A stretch of 64,000 nt of DNA from Nicotiana tabacum (lineage: Eukaryota; Streptophyta; Magnoliopsida; Solanales; Solanaceae). The DNA lies in assembly GCF_000715075.1 (NCBI RefSeq), contig NC_134097.1, positions 69,597,190 to 69,661,189 of the forward strand. The letters are read 5' to 3'. Position numbers and translations under genes: made by a program. The notes under the pieces are model-generated. The model saw only the letters and a program-made list of their open reading frames with translations. It searched no databases and had not been told where the DNA came from. Shown in pieces: positions 1 to 9,416 of this stretch; the first letter of the stretch is position 1; each line of letters starts with the position of its first letter.

Positions 1-269
1 TCATAACTCTAGACCTCCTTAATTTAATCTCCAACCCTTTGTCTCGTTAGTTGATAATTTTACCATTTTCTAGTATTTGTTAGTTAATTAGTTAGAAATA
101 TAAATCTAAATCTTTATAATTTAGAAAATTATTTAAAGTTGTCTTTTTAGTGATATTAAACAGATATAGCTAAGCCTTAGTTCTATGTGGGATTCAACCC
201 GGACTTTTACACCGGATTATATTTGCAGCGATCTCTTATCCTTTTTAGGACTAGAGTTGGGCGTGATCA
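1..269 (+). mobile_element. 3' end of an Athila-type Ty3/gypsy LTR, cut by the window edge
   Basis: The last 100 bases (a stretch reading GGATTATATTTGCAGCG, then GTTGGGCGTGATCA) resemble the 3' end of the better preserved Athila-type LTR at 36690-36795, which reads GGTTATATTTGCAACG then GTTGGGCGTGACCA. After CA at 269 the two loci diverge: the other copy runs into a primer binding site, while this one runs into AT-rich DNA. This is therefore probably a 3' LTR or solo LTR, with the outer boundary at 269. The element lies mostly outside the window. Confidence 0.65.
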
Positions 270-636
270 TTCACCTTAAATACAATTCTATTTATAACAA
301 TTTTGATACTTTGGTTTAAAAAATATATATTTGTGTGTATATAAACTATAATGTATCTTCTAAAAATTTAAGTTACTTTATTTTTAATATTAAAAAGTGA
401 AATTCTTTTTGGACAAAAATAATATTTCTTTTTCCATTCCACTTGCTGCAAACTAATTGGTTACGTGATTCCCACTTTCTTTAGACAAAGTTATTTTAGG
501 ACTCTTGTGAAAATAGCTTAGAAGATCTATTAATTTTCCATGAGCTAGAACAAATGAGAAACCACTAAAAGATAGTAGTAACAAATTTTAGAGGAGAAAT
601 GGTAAGTCACATTTTTCTCGTATATTCAATGCTTAG
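270..636. other. AT-rich spacer, no feature seen
   Basis: AT-rich DNA between the LTR end and the Mutator-like element. No coding potential, RNA gene or clear repeat was recognised. It may be host sequence or an outer part of copia element A's 3' LTR, whose outer limit could not be fixed. Confidence 0.4.
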
Positions 637-645
637 TTTAGATAT

Positions 646-1871
646 GACGAAATACATAAACGGCCCATATAAGTTTCTACAACAATCAAACAATCTCCTC
701 AACTGACCTATTTATCATTTAGATACTTTAAGTGACTATTAAGTGTATCAAGCAAACAATCTCCTCAACTGATTCATTTACCATTTAGACACTTTAAGTG
801 ACTATTAAGTGTATTAAGTAAACACCCAATATGCGTTTGCCAATGACATGTTAAATGAGCCAATTAAAATAGACACATAATTTATAATAAAAAAAGACAC
901 ATATAATTAGCAAAAATAGAAAATACATCTAAAGAAGAAAAATAAACCCCTCTCCTGTACTTTTATCAAAACCAGCGCCTATCCTCTCCTCACCCCTTCT
1001 CTCTCCCCCCTCACTTTCATCTTCTTCTGTGCTCCCATTCCCGTCCCTGGCACCTAACAAATAAAACTCATACAAATATGAAATAACATAGATAAGCCAA
1101 ATAAATAACCTACTAAGGGATCATTAATGGACCTCGCCGGAAAAGCTCCTCTTACGCGATCTCTATCGCCGGAAAATTCGTTCTCCAAGCAAAACTAAAA
1201 AAAATGATTCTATTGGAATCTGCAGTCTTCTCTCTCCATTATTTTCTTGATTATGAATTTGGGCTTATATCATTTTTTTCCTCTAATTTATTATTTTTGA
1301 TGTAAAATTATCTATAAAATTGTGGGCCGATGAAGATGAAAAAGGTTGGAGAAATTGTGTTCTTATGGTAGAGATGAGGGTGAAAGGACTGACAAAAATT
1401 TGTGTTTTTTTGCAGCAACAACATTTTTGCTGCTTCTTTCGCTAGGTTTGGGATTGATTTTGGGTTGACGGAACTAGGCGGAGCTAGGTTACGAGCAATA
1501 GAGTTTTGTGGTGAAAGGTGGCAGTGTAGTTTTTGGTGCTTAGTTCGAGCGTTAATGGCTGGTTTTCCTCGCCTCTATGGCGGTTTCATGGTGGGGTTGA
1601 GGTGGTTTAGTTCATAAGAAAGGAAGAAGAAAGGCTTAGTTGCAACTGCTTTAGCTAGCTACTATGGTACTCTAAGGTTTCTTGGTTTTTTATCAAAGAA
1701 AAATAAAATTAAGCTGAAATTTTGTTTGCAAACAGGCATATGCCTCACCAGCAACATATGTTCACTTGTACACTTAATAGTCACTTGAAGTGTCTAACAG
1801 GTAAATGCGTCAATTGAGGAGGCTGTTTGATTCTCGTGGACAACTCTAAAGGACCGTTTATGTATTTCGCC
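646..1871. mobile_element. Non-autonomous Mutator-like element (MULE/MITE) with long terminal inverted repeats
   Basis: The left end GACGAAATACATAAACGG is matched in inverted form by CCGTTTATGTATTTCGCC at the right end. The homology extends about 115 bp inward (CAATCTCCTCAACTGA and AAGTGACTATTAAGTGTA have inverted counterparts near 1760-1830). The left arm carries a second tandem copy of its inner part (about 690-750 and 752-820). The flanks TTTAGATAT (637-645) and TTAAAATAT (1872-1880) match at 7 of 9 bases, as expected of an aged 9-bp Mutator duplication. No transposase is present. The interior has a CT-rich stretch (about 950-1060) and a short open frame of 23 codons at 1127-1198, which may be captured gene sequence. 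Confidence 0.65.
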
Positions 1872-1944
1872 TTAAAATATTAAAGATAGAAGAATGAAAA
1901 AATAAAAAAAGGTGAAGCAGTTGCAGACAAGCTTGATTCTATTA

Positions 1945-2099
1945 TTGATAAGAGGTATGAGTATATATACACATGATAGTCTTGCTGACCAAGGAAGACA
2001 TAAAGGTATAAACGGTAAGTAAATCAATTAGAACTAATTACCTATCCTAAATATGGAAAGATATATACAATTAATTTACTAAGTAATATTTTTCTAAGA
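1945..2099 (-). repeat. 3' LTR remnant of copia element A
   Basis: The 155 bases 1945-2099 match the 142 bases at 22905-23046 plus the 13 bases at 25975-25987 nearly base for base. The two halves of the right-hand copy are separated only by Helitron H2. On the minus strand the LTR should start TGTTAG; here it reads TCTTAG. The stop codon of the RT-RNase H frame lies inside this LTR start. The outer (left) end of the LTR is not resolved. Confidence 0.75.
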
Positions 2100-4225
2100 T
2101 GCCCCCTCAAGATTGTGGTCATTGGAGGGAGCAAGACCGCCAATCTTGGATCGCAATCGTTCAAAATCTGGACGAGCTAATGGTTTTGTAAGTGCATCTG
2201 CAAGTTGATCCTTAGTAGACACATGCACAACACGAAGAAATCCTTGACGAACAAGAGATCGAACAAAATGATAATCAACTTCCAAATGCTTCATCTTGGA
2301 GTGGAAAACGGGGTTAGCAGCCAGATAGGTAGAACCCAAGTTATCACAATAAATAACTGGAGGTTTCAGAGAACGGAGTGAAAGTTCTTTAAACAAGTTT
2401 CGAAGCCAACACAATTCTGCAGCTGTTGCGGCAACAGAGCGGTATTCAGCCTCAGTTGAAGAACGTGCCACAGAGTGTTGCTTCTTTGCACTCCACGATA
2501 TAGGAGTCTTTCCAAGAAAAATAACATAAGCACTAGTGGATGTCCTGTCGTCTTTATTTCCTGCCCAATCCGCATCAGAAAAAGCGTGGAGATCAAGAGA
2601 AGAATTCTTGTGCATAAATAAGCCATGATCAATTGTGCCAATAAGATAGCGAATAACACGCTTCAAAGCAGCCCAATGTTTAGTTGTTGGACGATGCGAA
2701 AATTGAGAGAGACGATGTATTGCAAAGGCAATATCAGGACGTGTAAGTGAGAGATATTGAAGGGAACCAGCAAGAACCTGATACTCCTTAGGGTCACGTA
2801 GATGAGCACTATCATCCATCATAAGAGAATTGGTGGTTGCCAATGGAGTGGAAGTAGATTTTGCACCACCCGTAGAAGCACGATCCACAATATCCTCTAT
2901 GTATTTTCTTTGAGATAATAAGAGACCTCTCGATGTGCGAATAACTTGAACTCCTAGAAAGTAGGTAAGAATTCCCAGATCCTTGATGGAAAATCGACTT
3001 CCAAGCTTGGTAGTAAACAATGAAACAACAGAATCACTATTACTAGTCACAATGAGGTCATCCACATAGACTATGAGATAAATGATTATCCCAGCAACAG
3101 AGAAAATAAATAGGCACGGATCCGATGTACAAGCTTTAAAACCCAAAGAGAGTAGATAGCCACTAAACTCATCATACCATGCACGAGGGGCTTGCTTTAA
3201 GCCATAAATTGCTTTTCAGAGACGACAAACATGAGTTGGACGAGTGGAATCAACAAAACCCTTGGGTTGAGACATGTAGACCTCCTCCGTCAAAGTACCA
3301 TGAAGGAAGGCATTGTTAGCATACAATTGTCTGAGACACCATTTGTTAGACAGAGCAATAGACAAAATAACCCGGACAGTAGTATGTTTTGCAACAGGAG
3401 AGAAAGTCTCAATAAGTCCAGGTTTTTGAGTAAAGCCTTGTGCAACTAACCGTGCTTTATATTTATTTAAACTGCCATCTGCATTTGTTTTTACTCTAAA
3501 AATCCACTTTGAGCCCACAACATTTTTACCAGAAGGAGGTGGCACAAGAGTCCATGTACCTTGGCGTTGTAAGGCATTGATCTCCTCAACCATCGCTTGC
3601 TTCCATACAGGATCTCTCAAAGCATGATCAATCCTTTTGGGTTCCGTTTTGATGCTTGTGGGTGCAGACGAGGGGAAACCTGAGGTAGATGACGTTGTGA
3701 CAGCATGAAGACAAAGTTTTTGAATTGGTTTGGTAATGTTGTTTTTGGACCTTGTAATCATAGGATGAGCATTTTGGGTAGAAGAGGTTAAAGGTGCAGA
3801 GCACTCGTGTTGGAGAGTGGAAGATGGCGAGGTAATGGAGGGTGGAGAAGCTGTCTCGGCGGATAGTTCATGTGAAGTTTGGATATTTGATGCATTGGTT
3901 GATGTAGATGCTGATGGCTGGTCAAAGGAAGGCGACATGGGAGCACTTGGTTCTATGTTATAGTCAGGTAATGAATCCTGTAAGGATGAGGTAGCGTGTA
4001 AAGAAAAAGAATTTAAATCTTCCACAGGAGTTGTGCCCATACCTGACGTAGTAATTCTCAATGTATCAGATGGTGAGGAAATATCATCAGAAGATGCCAC
4101 AGGTAGAGAAGACCTAGTACTAGAATCTGATTGTGTAGCCAAAGAGGATGCTGCCAGTAGTCGTGGAAACCAAATGCTGAACGTTTCTTCGGTTGGAATA
4201 TTTTTTATTATTTTAACATGAACTA
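2094..4225 (-). pseudogene. Copia A reverse transcriptase-RNase H segment
   Basis: The 3' half of a copia polyprotein, which copies element RNA into DNA in cytoplasmic particles. In order on the minus strand: a Ser/Thr/Pro-rich linker (4160-3720); the RT start with WKQAMVEEINAL and KYKARLVAQGFTQ; a TGA stop at about 3216-3218 just before the conserved YGLKQAPRAW block; the RT catalytic YVDD at about 3075; and RNase H with DADWAG and STEAEYRS, ending in DALTKPLARPDFERLR. The frame is the same on both sides of the stop, so one change, plausibly CGA to TGA, breaks it. Upstream sequence (integrase end) is separated by Helitron H1 and B1. RT residue NNAFLHG is altered from the usual N-A-F-L-[HN]-G context with D. 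Not functional as it stands. Confidence 0.85.
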
Positions 4226-4421
4226 TTACATTGATTACAACTGGTGAAATAAAAAGGTTAAGTATGCATTTCGATATTATTTGGTTGAAGTTTGAAAAAC
4301 AAAAGTATTTGATATCCAAATATTATTTCAATTAATAGCATTTAATAATGTCTATAGCCTAACCAAAATAATCTTCATGAATGTCAGATATTCCTGCTTT
4401 GAGAATGTTACTGCATGTGAT
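4226..4421. other. Unassigned segment left of copia B1
   Basis: This 196-bp AT-rich stretch lies between the last readable copia A codons and the B1 LTR. It is not copia A coding sequence. It may be the 5' part of Helitron H1, whose 3' end is at 11266, but no clear Helitron 5' TC terminus could be fixed. Confidence 0.3.
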
Positions 4422-4771
4422 TGTTGCGGAAGCCAAATGTATATAGTGTGAATAAGTCATAACTACTATACCAAAAATTATGACAGCCACCAAATAATAA
4501 ATAAGACAATAAAGCAACAATAAAAGGAACACCAGAATTTACGAGGTTCGGCTAATTTTGCTTACTCCTCGGACACAACCAATATTTTATTTCACTCCAA
4601 AAATACAAGTGAAATAATACTAAAGAGAGAAGATACAAATGCCTTAAACAGATGAGAAGGCAAATGAGAGGTGTATTTAAATCCTAAACATTAGGCTTTC
4701 TTTTATAGGGGAAAAATCCCCCCAAAATTCAAGAGCCCACCGATGTGGGACAAATTTGCCAAACTTCAACA
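4422..4771 (-). repeat. 3' LTR of copia B1
   Basis: 350 bp, TG...CA ends, near-identical to 9067-9416. A TATAAAA box lies on the minus strand at 4707-4701. Confidence 0.9.
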
Positions 4772-4849
4772 AATCTCCACCTTGGCAAAATTTCACATCT
4801 TCAATTTTCTCTCAATAACAAATTTTGATTGTGTCTTCATCTTTAATCT

Positions 4850-5316
4850 TCAGTTTTCAACAATGTTGATCAAATCCAAACAATGTTGAAACTTGACCGC
4901 AGTCACCACCTTTGTCAGCATATCAGCAGGATTCTCTGTAGTATGAATTTTCTTCACCGTGACTCCACCTTCTTCTATGATTTCTCGTACGAAATGATAC
5001 CGAACATCAATGTGCTTCGTCCTTGCATGATACACTTGGTTCTTCGCTAATTGAATAGCACTTTGACTATCACAAAAAATTGTGATACCTTTTGTTCAAC
5101 ACCAAGCTCCTTTAGCAATCCTTGAAGCCAAATTGCCTCTTTCACAGCCTCTGTAATAGCCATGTACTCTGCCTCTGTTGTAGACAAAGCAACTGTTGAC
5201 TGCAAAGTAGACTTCCAACTAACTGGTGCCTTTGCAAAAGTAAACACATAACCAGTAGTTGATCTTCGTTTGTCCAGATCACCCGCAAAATCTGAGTCAC
5301 AATATCCAACTACAGA
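4850..5316 (-). pseudogene. Copia B1 RNase H C-terminal part, broken
   Basis: Continues the long B1 frame after a TAG stop (5314-5316). Copy B2 has CAG at the matching codon, so this is a directly visible C-to-T change. RNase H motifs follow: [16 protein letters not shown], and HARTKHIDVRYHF. One T is missing from a T-run near 5092 compared with B2 (TTTT against TTTTT), which shifts the frame before the last block. B1 therefore cannot make complete RNase H. Confidence 0.8.
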
Positions 5317-8300
5317 CTAATTGTCTTCCTGCTCAAAAACTAACCCGACATCTACAGTATTATGAATATACCGTAGAATCCACTTCACAGCTTGCCAATG
5401 CTCCTTCCCTGGATTGTGCATATATCTGCTGATAACTCCAACAACTTGTGAAATGTCAGGCCTTGTGCAAACCATTGCATACATCAAGCTACCAACAGCA
5501 TTTGCGTATGGTACCTTTGAAATATACTTTCGTTCAGCTTCATCCATTGGCGACATAGTATTACTTAGCTTAAAATGGGAAGCAAGTGGAGTACTAACTG
5601 ACTTAGTCTTGTCATCTATGCCAAAACGTTGAAGTACTCTCTTCAAATATTCCTTTTGAGATAAACAGAGTTTCTTTGAACGTCTATCTCTAATTATCTC
5701 CATGCCAAGAATTTTCTTTGCCTCACCCAAATCCTTCATCTCGAACTCCTTCTTCAGTTGAATCTTCAACTTATCAATTTCTTCCAAATTCTTGGAAGCT
5801 ATCAACATATCATCAACATATAGGAGAAGATATACAAAGGAACCATCTTTAAGCTTGTGCAAATACACACAATGATCGTATTTGCTTCTCTTGTACCCTT
5901 GCCGCAACTTAAACTCGTCAAATCGCTTGTACCATTGTCTAGAAGATTGTTTCAATCCGTACAACGATTTTTCAAGTTTGCACACCATATTTTCTTTTCC
6001 AGCAACTTTGAATCCTTCTGGCTGAGTCATGTAGATTTCCTCCTCCAAGTTTCCATGTAAAAACGCAGTTTTTACATCCATCTGAACTAGTTCCAAATCC
6101 AATTGTGCTACCAAAGACAACATAATTCTAATGGAGGAATGTTTTACAACTGGAGAAAACATTTCATTGTAATCAATTCCCTCCTTTTGAGCATATCCTT
6201 TGGCCACCAATCTTGCTTTGTAGCGAACATCTACTTGGTTAGGAAATCCTTCCTTCTTTGCATATACCCATTTGCACCCAATTGCTTTCTTTCCCTTCGG
6301 GAGATTGGCCAATCTCCATGTATGATTATGATGAAGGGACTGTATTTCATCATTCATGGCAATCCTCCACTTATCTTCTTCTGAACTTTGGACAGCATCT
6401 TTATAAGTGGTAGGAACATCATCAGCTACAATTGAGGTTGCACAAGCAACCGTCTCTATGAGACGAACATGTTTCGTTATTGTTCTTTTTGGCCTGCTGG
6501 TTGCTATTGATTCATGTTGTTGTTGAGGTTCCTGAGTTGGAATCTCCTCTACTGGCTCTCCTTCCAGAGGGTAATCTTCATTTGTTTCCTCCTCTGCTTC
6601 TTGTGTAGGAAAAATAAATTTTCCCTCAAACTCCACCTGCTTAGAAGCACCTTCATTTTGTTTGGTATCTTCTGTTACCTTATTTACCATAGCAGATTCA
6701 TCAAAGGTAACATCCCTGCTGAATATTACTTTCTTTGTCATAGGACACCATAAGCGATATCCTTTGACTCCAGAAGTAATTCCCATAAAAATAGCCTTCT
6801 TTGCCCTTGTATCCAATTTTGACTCCGTCACATGATAATATGCAGTTGAGCCAAACACGTGCAAAGAGTTATAATCTATAGCAGGTTTTCCATACCATTT
6901 TTCAAATGGTGTCTTGCCATCAATAACAACAGATGGTAAGCGATTAATGAGGTGACATGCATATGTAATTGCCTCAGCCCAAAATTCTTTGCCCAAGCCA
7001 GCATTGGACAACATACACCGTACCTTCTCCAGCAAGGTCCGGTTTATACGTTCTGTCACTAAATTCTGTTGTGGTGTATGTCTAACAGTGAAGTGTCGGA
7101 CGATGCCATCATTTTCACAGACCTTATTGAAATGATCACTTTTGTATTCACCTCCATTGTCTGTGCGAATACACTTGAACTTCTTGCCTGTTTGATTCTC
7201 CACCATCGTCTTCCATTTGAGAAAAATTCCCAACACTTCATCTTTGCTCTTCATTGTATATACCCATACTCTTCGGGAAAAATCATCAACAAAGGTTACA
7301 AAATAGTGCTTCCCACCCAATGAAGGTGTTTTGGAAGGACCCCAAACATCAGAGTGTACATAATCCAAAATGCCTTTAGTATTATGGATCGCTGTACCAA
7401 ATTTAACCCTTGTCTGTTTCCCTTTGACACAATGCTTACAAAACTCCAAGTTGCAAGCCTTTACTCTTTTTAACAATCCTTGATCTGATAGTGTTTTCAA
7501 GGATTTTCCTCCAGCATGTCCCAAACGCATGTGCCATAGCTTGGTTGCTTCTGCTTCTTTGTCATCACTGGATGTCACTGTCGCTGTCCCAATAACTGTA
7601 CTGCCACGATAGCGGTACATATTATTATTCTTCCGATTAGCCTTCATTACCACTAGTGCACCGGAGCATACTCTCATCACTCCATTTTCTGCAATGATTT
7701 TGAACCCTTTTGATTCTAGGGCTCCCACAGAGATGAGATTCTTCTTCAAATCCGGTACATATCGAACATCTGTCAATGTTCTGATCATTCCATCATGGTT
7801 CCTTAATCGTATTGAACCAATGCCATATGAGGTAAGAGGGCTGTTATCCGCTGTGTGGACGACTCCATATTCTCCTTCTTGAAATTCCACGAACCAGTCC
7901 CTGTTGGGACACATATGATAGCTACAAGCCGAGTCCATCAACCATATCTCTGATGATGTTGATGACTCTGTTGTAACTAATGAGAAGTCTGAATCATCAC
8001 AATCAGCTACATTTGAATCCATAATAGCCTTTCCATTGTTATGTTTGGCCTTATTCTTCAACTTCGGACAGTCTTTCTTCCAGTGCCCTTTTTCTCGACA
8101 AAAGGCACATTCATCTTTGCTGAGTCTGGATCTTGACTTGGATCTTCCCTTCTTTGTCCTCGTTTGATTTTGAGGATGACCCCTCACAAACAGTGCTTCT
8201 CCTTCTCCGCCCTTCTGTTTTTCTCGCTTTCTTTGTTCATAGCTGTACAAAGCCGAACAAACTTTTCTGAGAGAAATTTCGTCATTTCCATGGAGTAGAA

Positions 8301-8868
8301 TAGTTTCAAGGTGCTCGTACTCATCAGGAAGTGACGCCAACAACATTAAGGCCAAGTCACCATCATCATAAGTTGTATCCATATTTTGCAAATCTGTGAC
8401 CAACTTATTGAAACTGGTGATATGTTCATTCATCGTGGTACCAGGAACATAGGTGAAGTGAAACAGTCTCTTCTTCATGTACAATTTATTTTGACTGTTT
8501 TTCTTCAAAAATTTATCCTCTAGTGCTTTCCATAATTTACTTGCAGAAGTTTCCTTTGTGTATGGATATTTCTGCTCTCTAGCAAGGTAGGATCGAATAG
8601 TACCGCAAGCAACACGGTTGATAATTCTCCAATCTTCTTCTCCAATAACATCTGGTTTCTTTTCTTTAATGGCCAGATCTAGCCCTTGTTGAAAAAGGAC
8701 ATCTAGAACCTCGCCTTGCCACATCCCAAAATGTCCGGACCCGTCAAATATTTCGACCGCAAATTTCGCATTTGACACAATTCTTGTCATAAGCGAAGAT
8801 GCCAATGATGACGTATTGTTGACACTTGATGTAGATTCTTCTTGTTTATTATCTCCCATCTTTGACAC
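5317..8868 (-). CDS. Copia B1 gag-protease-integrase-RT polyprotein (1183 codons open)
   Basis: A long open frame that stops short only in RNase H. In order: gag (residues about 30-230, with a UBN2-like region AREQKYPYTKETSASKLWKALEDKF region in pieces), basic KGRSKSRSR, zinc knuckle CAFCREKGHWKKDC, protease site MDSACSYHM (D-S-A rather than the more usual D-S-G; B2 also encodes DSA here, so this may be a family trait), GAG-pre-integrase LWHMRLGH, integrase core with HSDVWGPS, RTDNGGEY and TERINRTLLE as the DDE residues, then RT with LYVDDMLIAS. The initiator could be either of two nearby Met codons (MSK or MGD). Encoded proteins would package and copy the element's own RNA. A TAG replaces a Gln codon at the end (see 4850-5316). 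Confidence 0.88.
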   Translation of the reverse strand: MSKMGDNKQEESTSSVNNTSSLASSLMTRIVSNAKFAVEIFDGSGHFGMWQGEVLDVLFQQGLDLAIKEKKPDVIGEEDWRIINRVACGTIRSYLAREQKYPYTKETSASKLWKALEDKFLKKNSQNKLYMKKRLFHFTYVPGTTMNEHITSFNKLVTDLQNMDTTYDDGDLALMLLASLPDEYEHLETILLHGNDEISLRKVCSALYSYEQRKREKQKGGEGEALFVRGHPQNQTRTKKGRSKSRSRLSKDECAFCREKGHWKKDCPKLKNKAKHNNGKAIMDSNVADCDDSDFSLVTTESSTSSEIWLMDSACSYHMCPNRDWFVEFQEGEYGVVHTADNSPLTSYGIGSIRLRNHDGMIRTLTDVRYVPDLKKNLISVGALESKGFKIIAENGVMRVCSGALVVMKANRKNNNMYRYRGSTVIGTATVTSSDDKEAEATKLWHMRLGHAGGKSLKTLSDQGLLKRVKACNLEFCKHCVKGKQTRVKFGTAIHNTKGILDYVHSDVWGPSKTPSLGGKHYFVTFVDDFSRRVWVYTMKSKDEVLGIFLKWKTMVENQTGKKFKCIRTDNGGEYKSDHFNKVCENDGIVRHFTVRHTPQQNLVTERINRTLLEKVRCMLSNAGLGKEFWAEAITYACHLINRLPSVVIDGKTPFEKWYGKPAIDYNSLHVFGSTAYYHVTESKLDTRAKKAIFMGITSGVKGYRLWCPMTKKVIFSRDVTFDESAMVNKVTEDTKQNEGASKQVEFEGKFIFPTQEAEEETNEDYPLEGEPVEEIPTQEPQQQHESIATSRPKRTITKHVRLIETVACATSIVADDVPTTYKDAVQSSEEDKWRIAMNDEIQSLHHNHTWRLANLPKGKKAIGCKWVYAKKEGFPNQVDVRYKARLVAKGYAQKEGIDYNEMFSPVVKHSSIRIMLSLVAQLDLELVQMDVKTAFLHGNLEEEIYMTQPEGFKVAGKENMVCKLEKSLYGLKQSSRQWYKRFDEFKLRQGYKRSKYDHCVYLHKLKDGSFVYLLLYVDDMLIASKNLEEIDKLKIQLKKEFEMKDLGEAKKILGMEIIRDRRSKKLCLSQKEYLKRVLQRFGIDDKTKSVSTPLASHFKLSNTMSPMDEAERKYISKVPYANAVGSLMYAMVCTRPDISQVVGVISRYMHNPGKEHWQAVKWILRYIHNTVDVGLVFEQEDN

Positions 8869-8910
8869 AAATATTATTTAATAGCTGACGACACAAATCA
8901 AGATTATTCC

Positions 8911-9065
8911 TTTCTGATGTAGAAGATCAGACTAAGCTGCAACCACAGAGCATACTCAGACAGAACCTTGACTCAGTTACCAAGATAAATCTTTTCTGAT
9001 GTGGAAGATCAGACTATGCTGCAACCACAGAGCATACTTAGACAGTACCTTGGCTCTGATACCAA
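8911..9065 (-). repeat. 82-bp tandem duplication in the B1 leader, including a second primer-site-like copy
   Basis: Two adjacent copies of a segment containing GAAGATCAGACTA and GCTGCAACCACAGAGCATACT, offset by 82 bp. The copy next to the LTR ends in CCTTGGCTCTGATACCA, the complement of the primer site. The other ends in the degenerate CCTTGACTCAGTTACCA. B2 has the same arrangement at 16991-17147, so the duplication predates their separation. Confidence 0.85.
9051..9064 (-). promoter_or_regulatory. Primer binding site of copia B1 (initiator-Met tRNA type)
   Basis: The minus strand reads TGGTATCAGAGCCA two bases after the 5' LTR. This is the standard plant copia site complementary to the 3' end of initiator methionine tRNA. 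Confidence 0.9.
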
Positions 9066-9066
9066 T

Positions 9067-9416
9067 TGTTGCGGAAGCCAAATGTATATAGTGTGAATAA
9101 GTCACAACTACTATACCAAAAATTATGACAGCCACCAAATAATAAATAAGACAATAAAGCAACAATAAAAGGAACACCAGAATTTACGAGGTTCGGCTAA
9201 TTTTGCCTACTATTCGGACACAACCAATATTTTATTTCACTCCAAAAATACAAGTGAAATAATACTAAAGAGAGAAGATACAAATGCCTTAAACAGATGA
9301 GAAGGCAAATGAGAGGTGTATTTAAATCCTAAACATTAGGCTTTCTTTTATAGGGGGAAAATCCCCCCAAAATTCAAGAGCCTACCGATGTGGGACAAAT
9401 TTGCCAAACTTCAACA
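9067..9416 (-). repeat. 5' LTR of copia B1
   Basis: 350 bp, TG...CA. On the minus strand a TATAAAA box is at 9352-9346, so transcription would start roughly 30 bases further toward lower coordinates. Confidence 0.9.

Larger units (their letters stand above)
4422..9416 (-). mobile_element. Copia element B1 (Tork/Tnt1-like), nearly complete
   Basis: A 4995-bp element with 350-bp LTRs at both ends (4422-4771 and 9067-9416), each TGTTG...CAACA. The LTRs differ at about six positions by eye (near 1.7 percent), so the insertion is young. On the minus strand the 5' LTR is the right one, followed by an initiator-Met-type primer site, a duplicated leader, and one long gag-pol frame. The purine-rich tract AAGGTGGAGATTTG lies just before the 3' LTR (complement at 4772-4786). 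The flanks are GTGAT on the left and TATAT on the right, so no target-site duplication is visible. Sister copy: B2 at 12503-17499. Confidence 0.93.
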
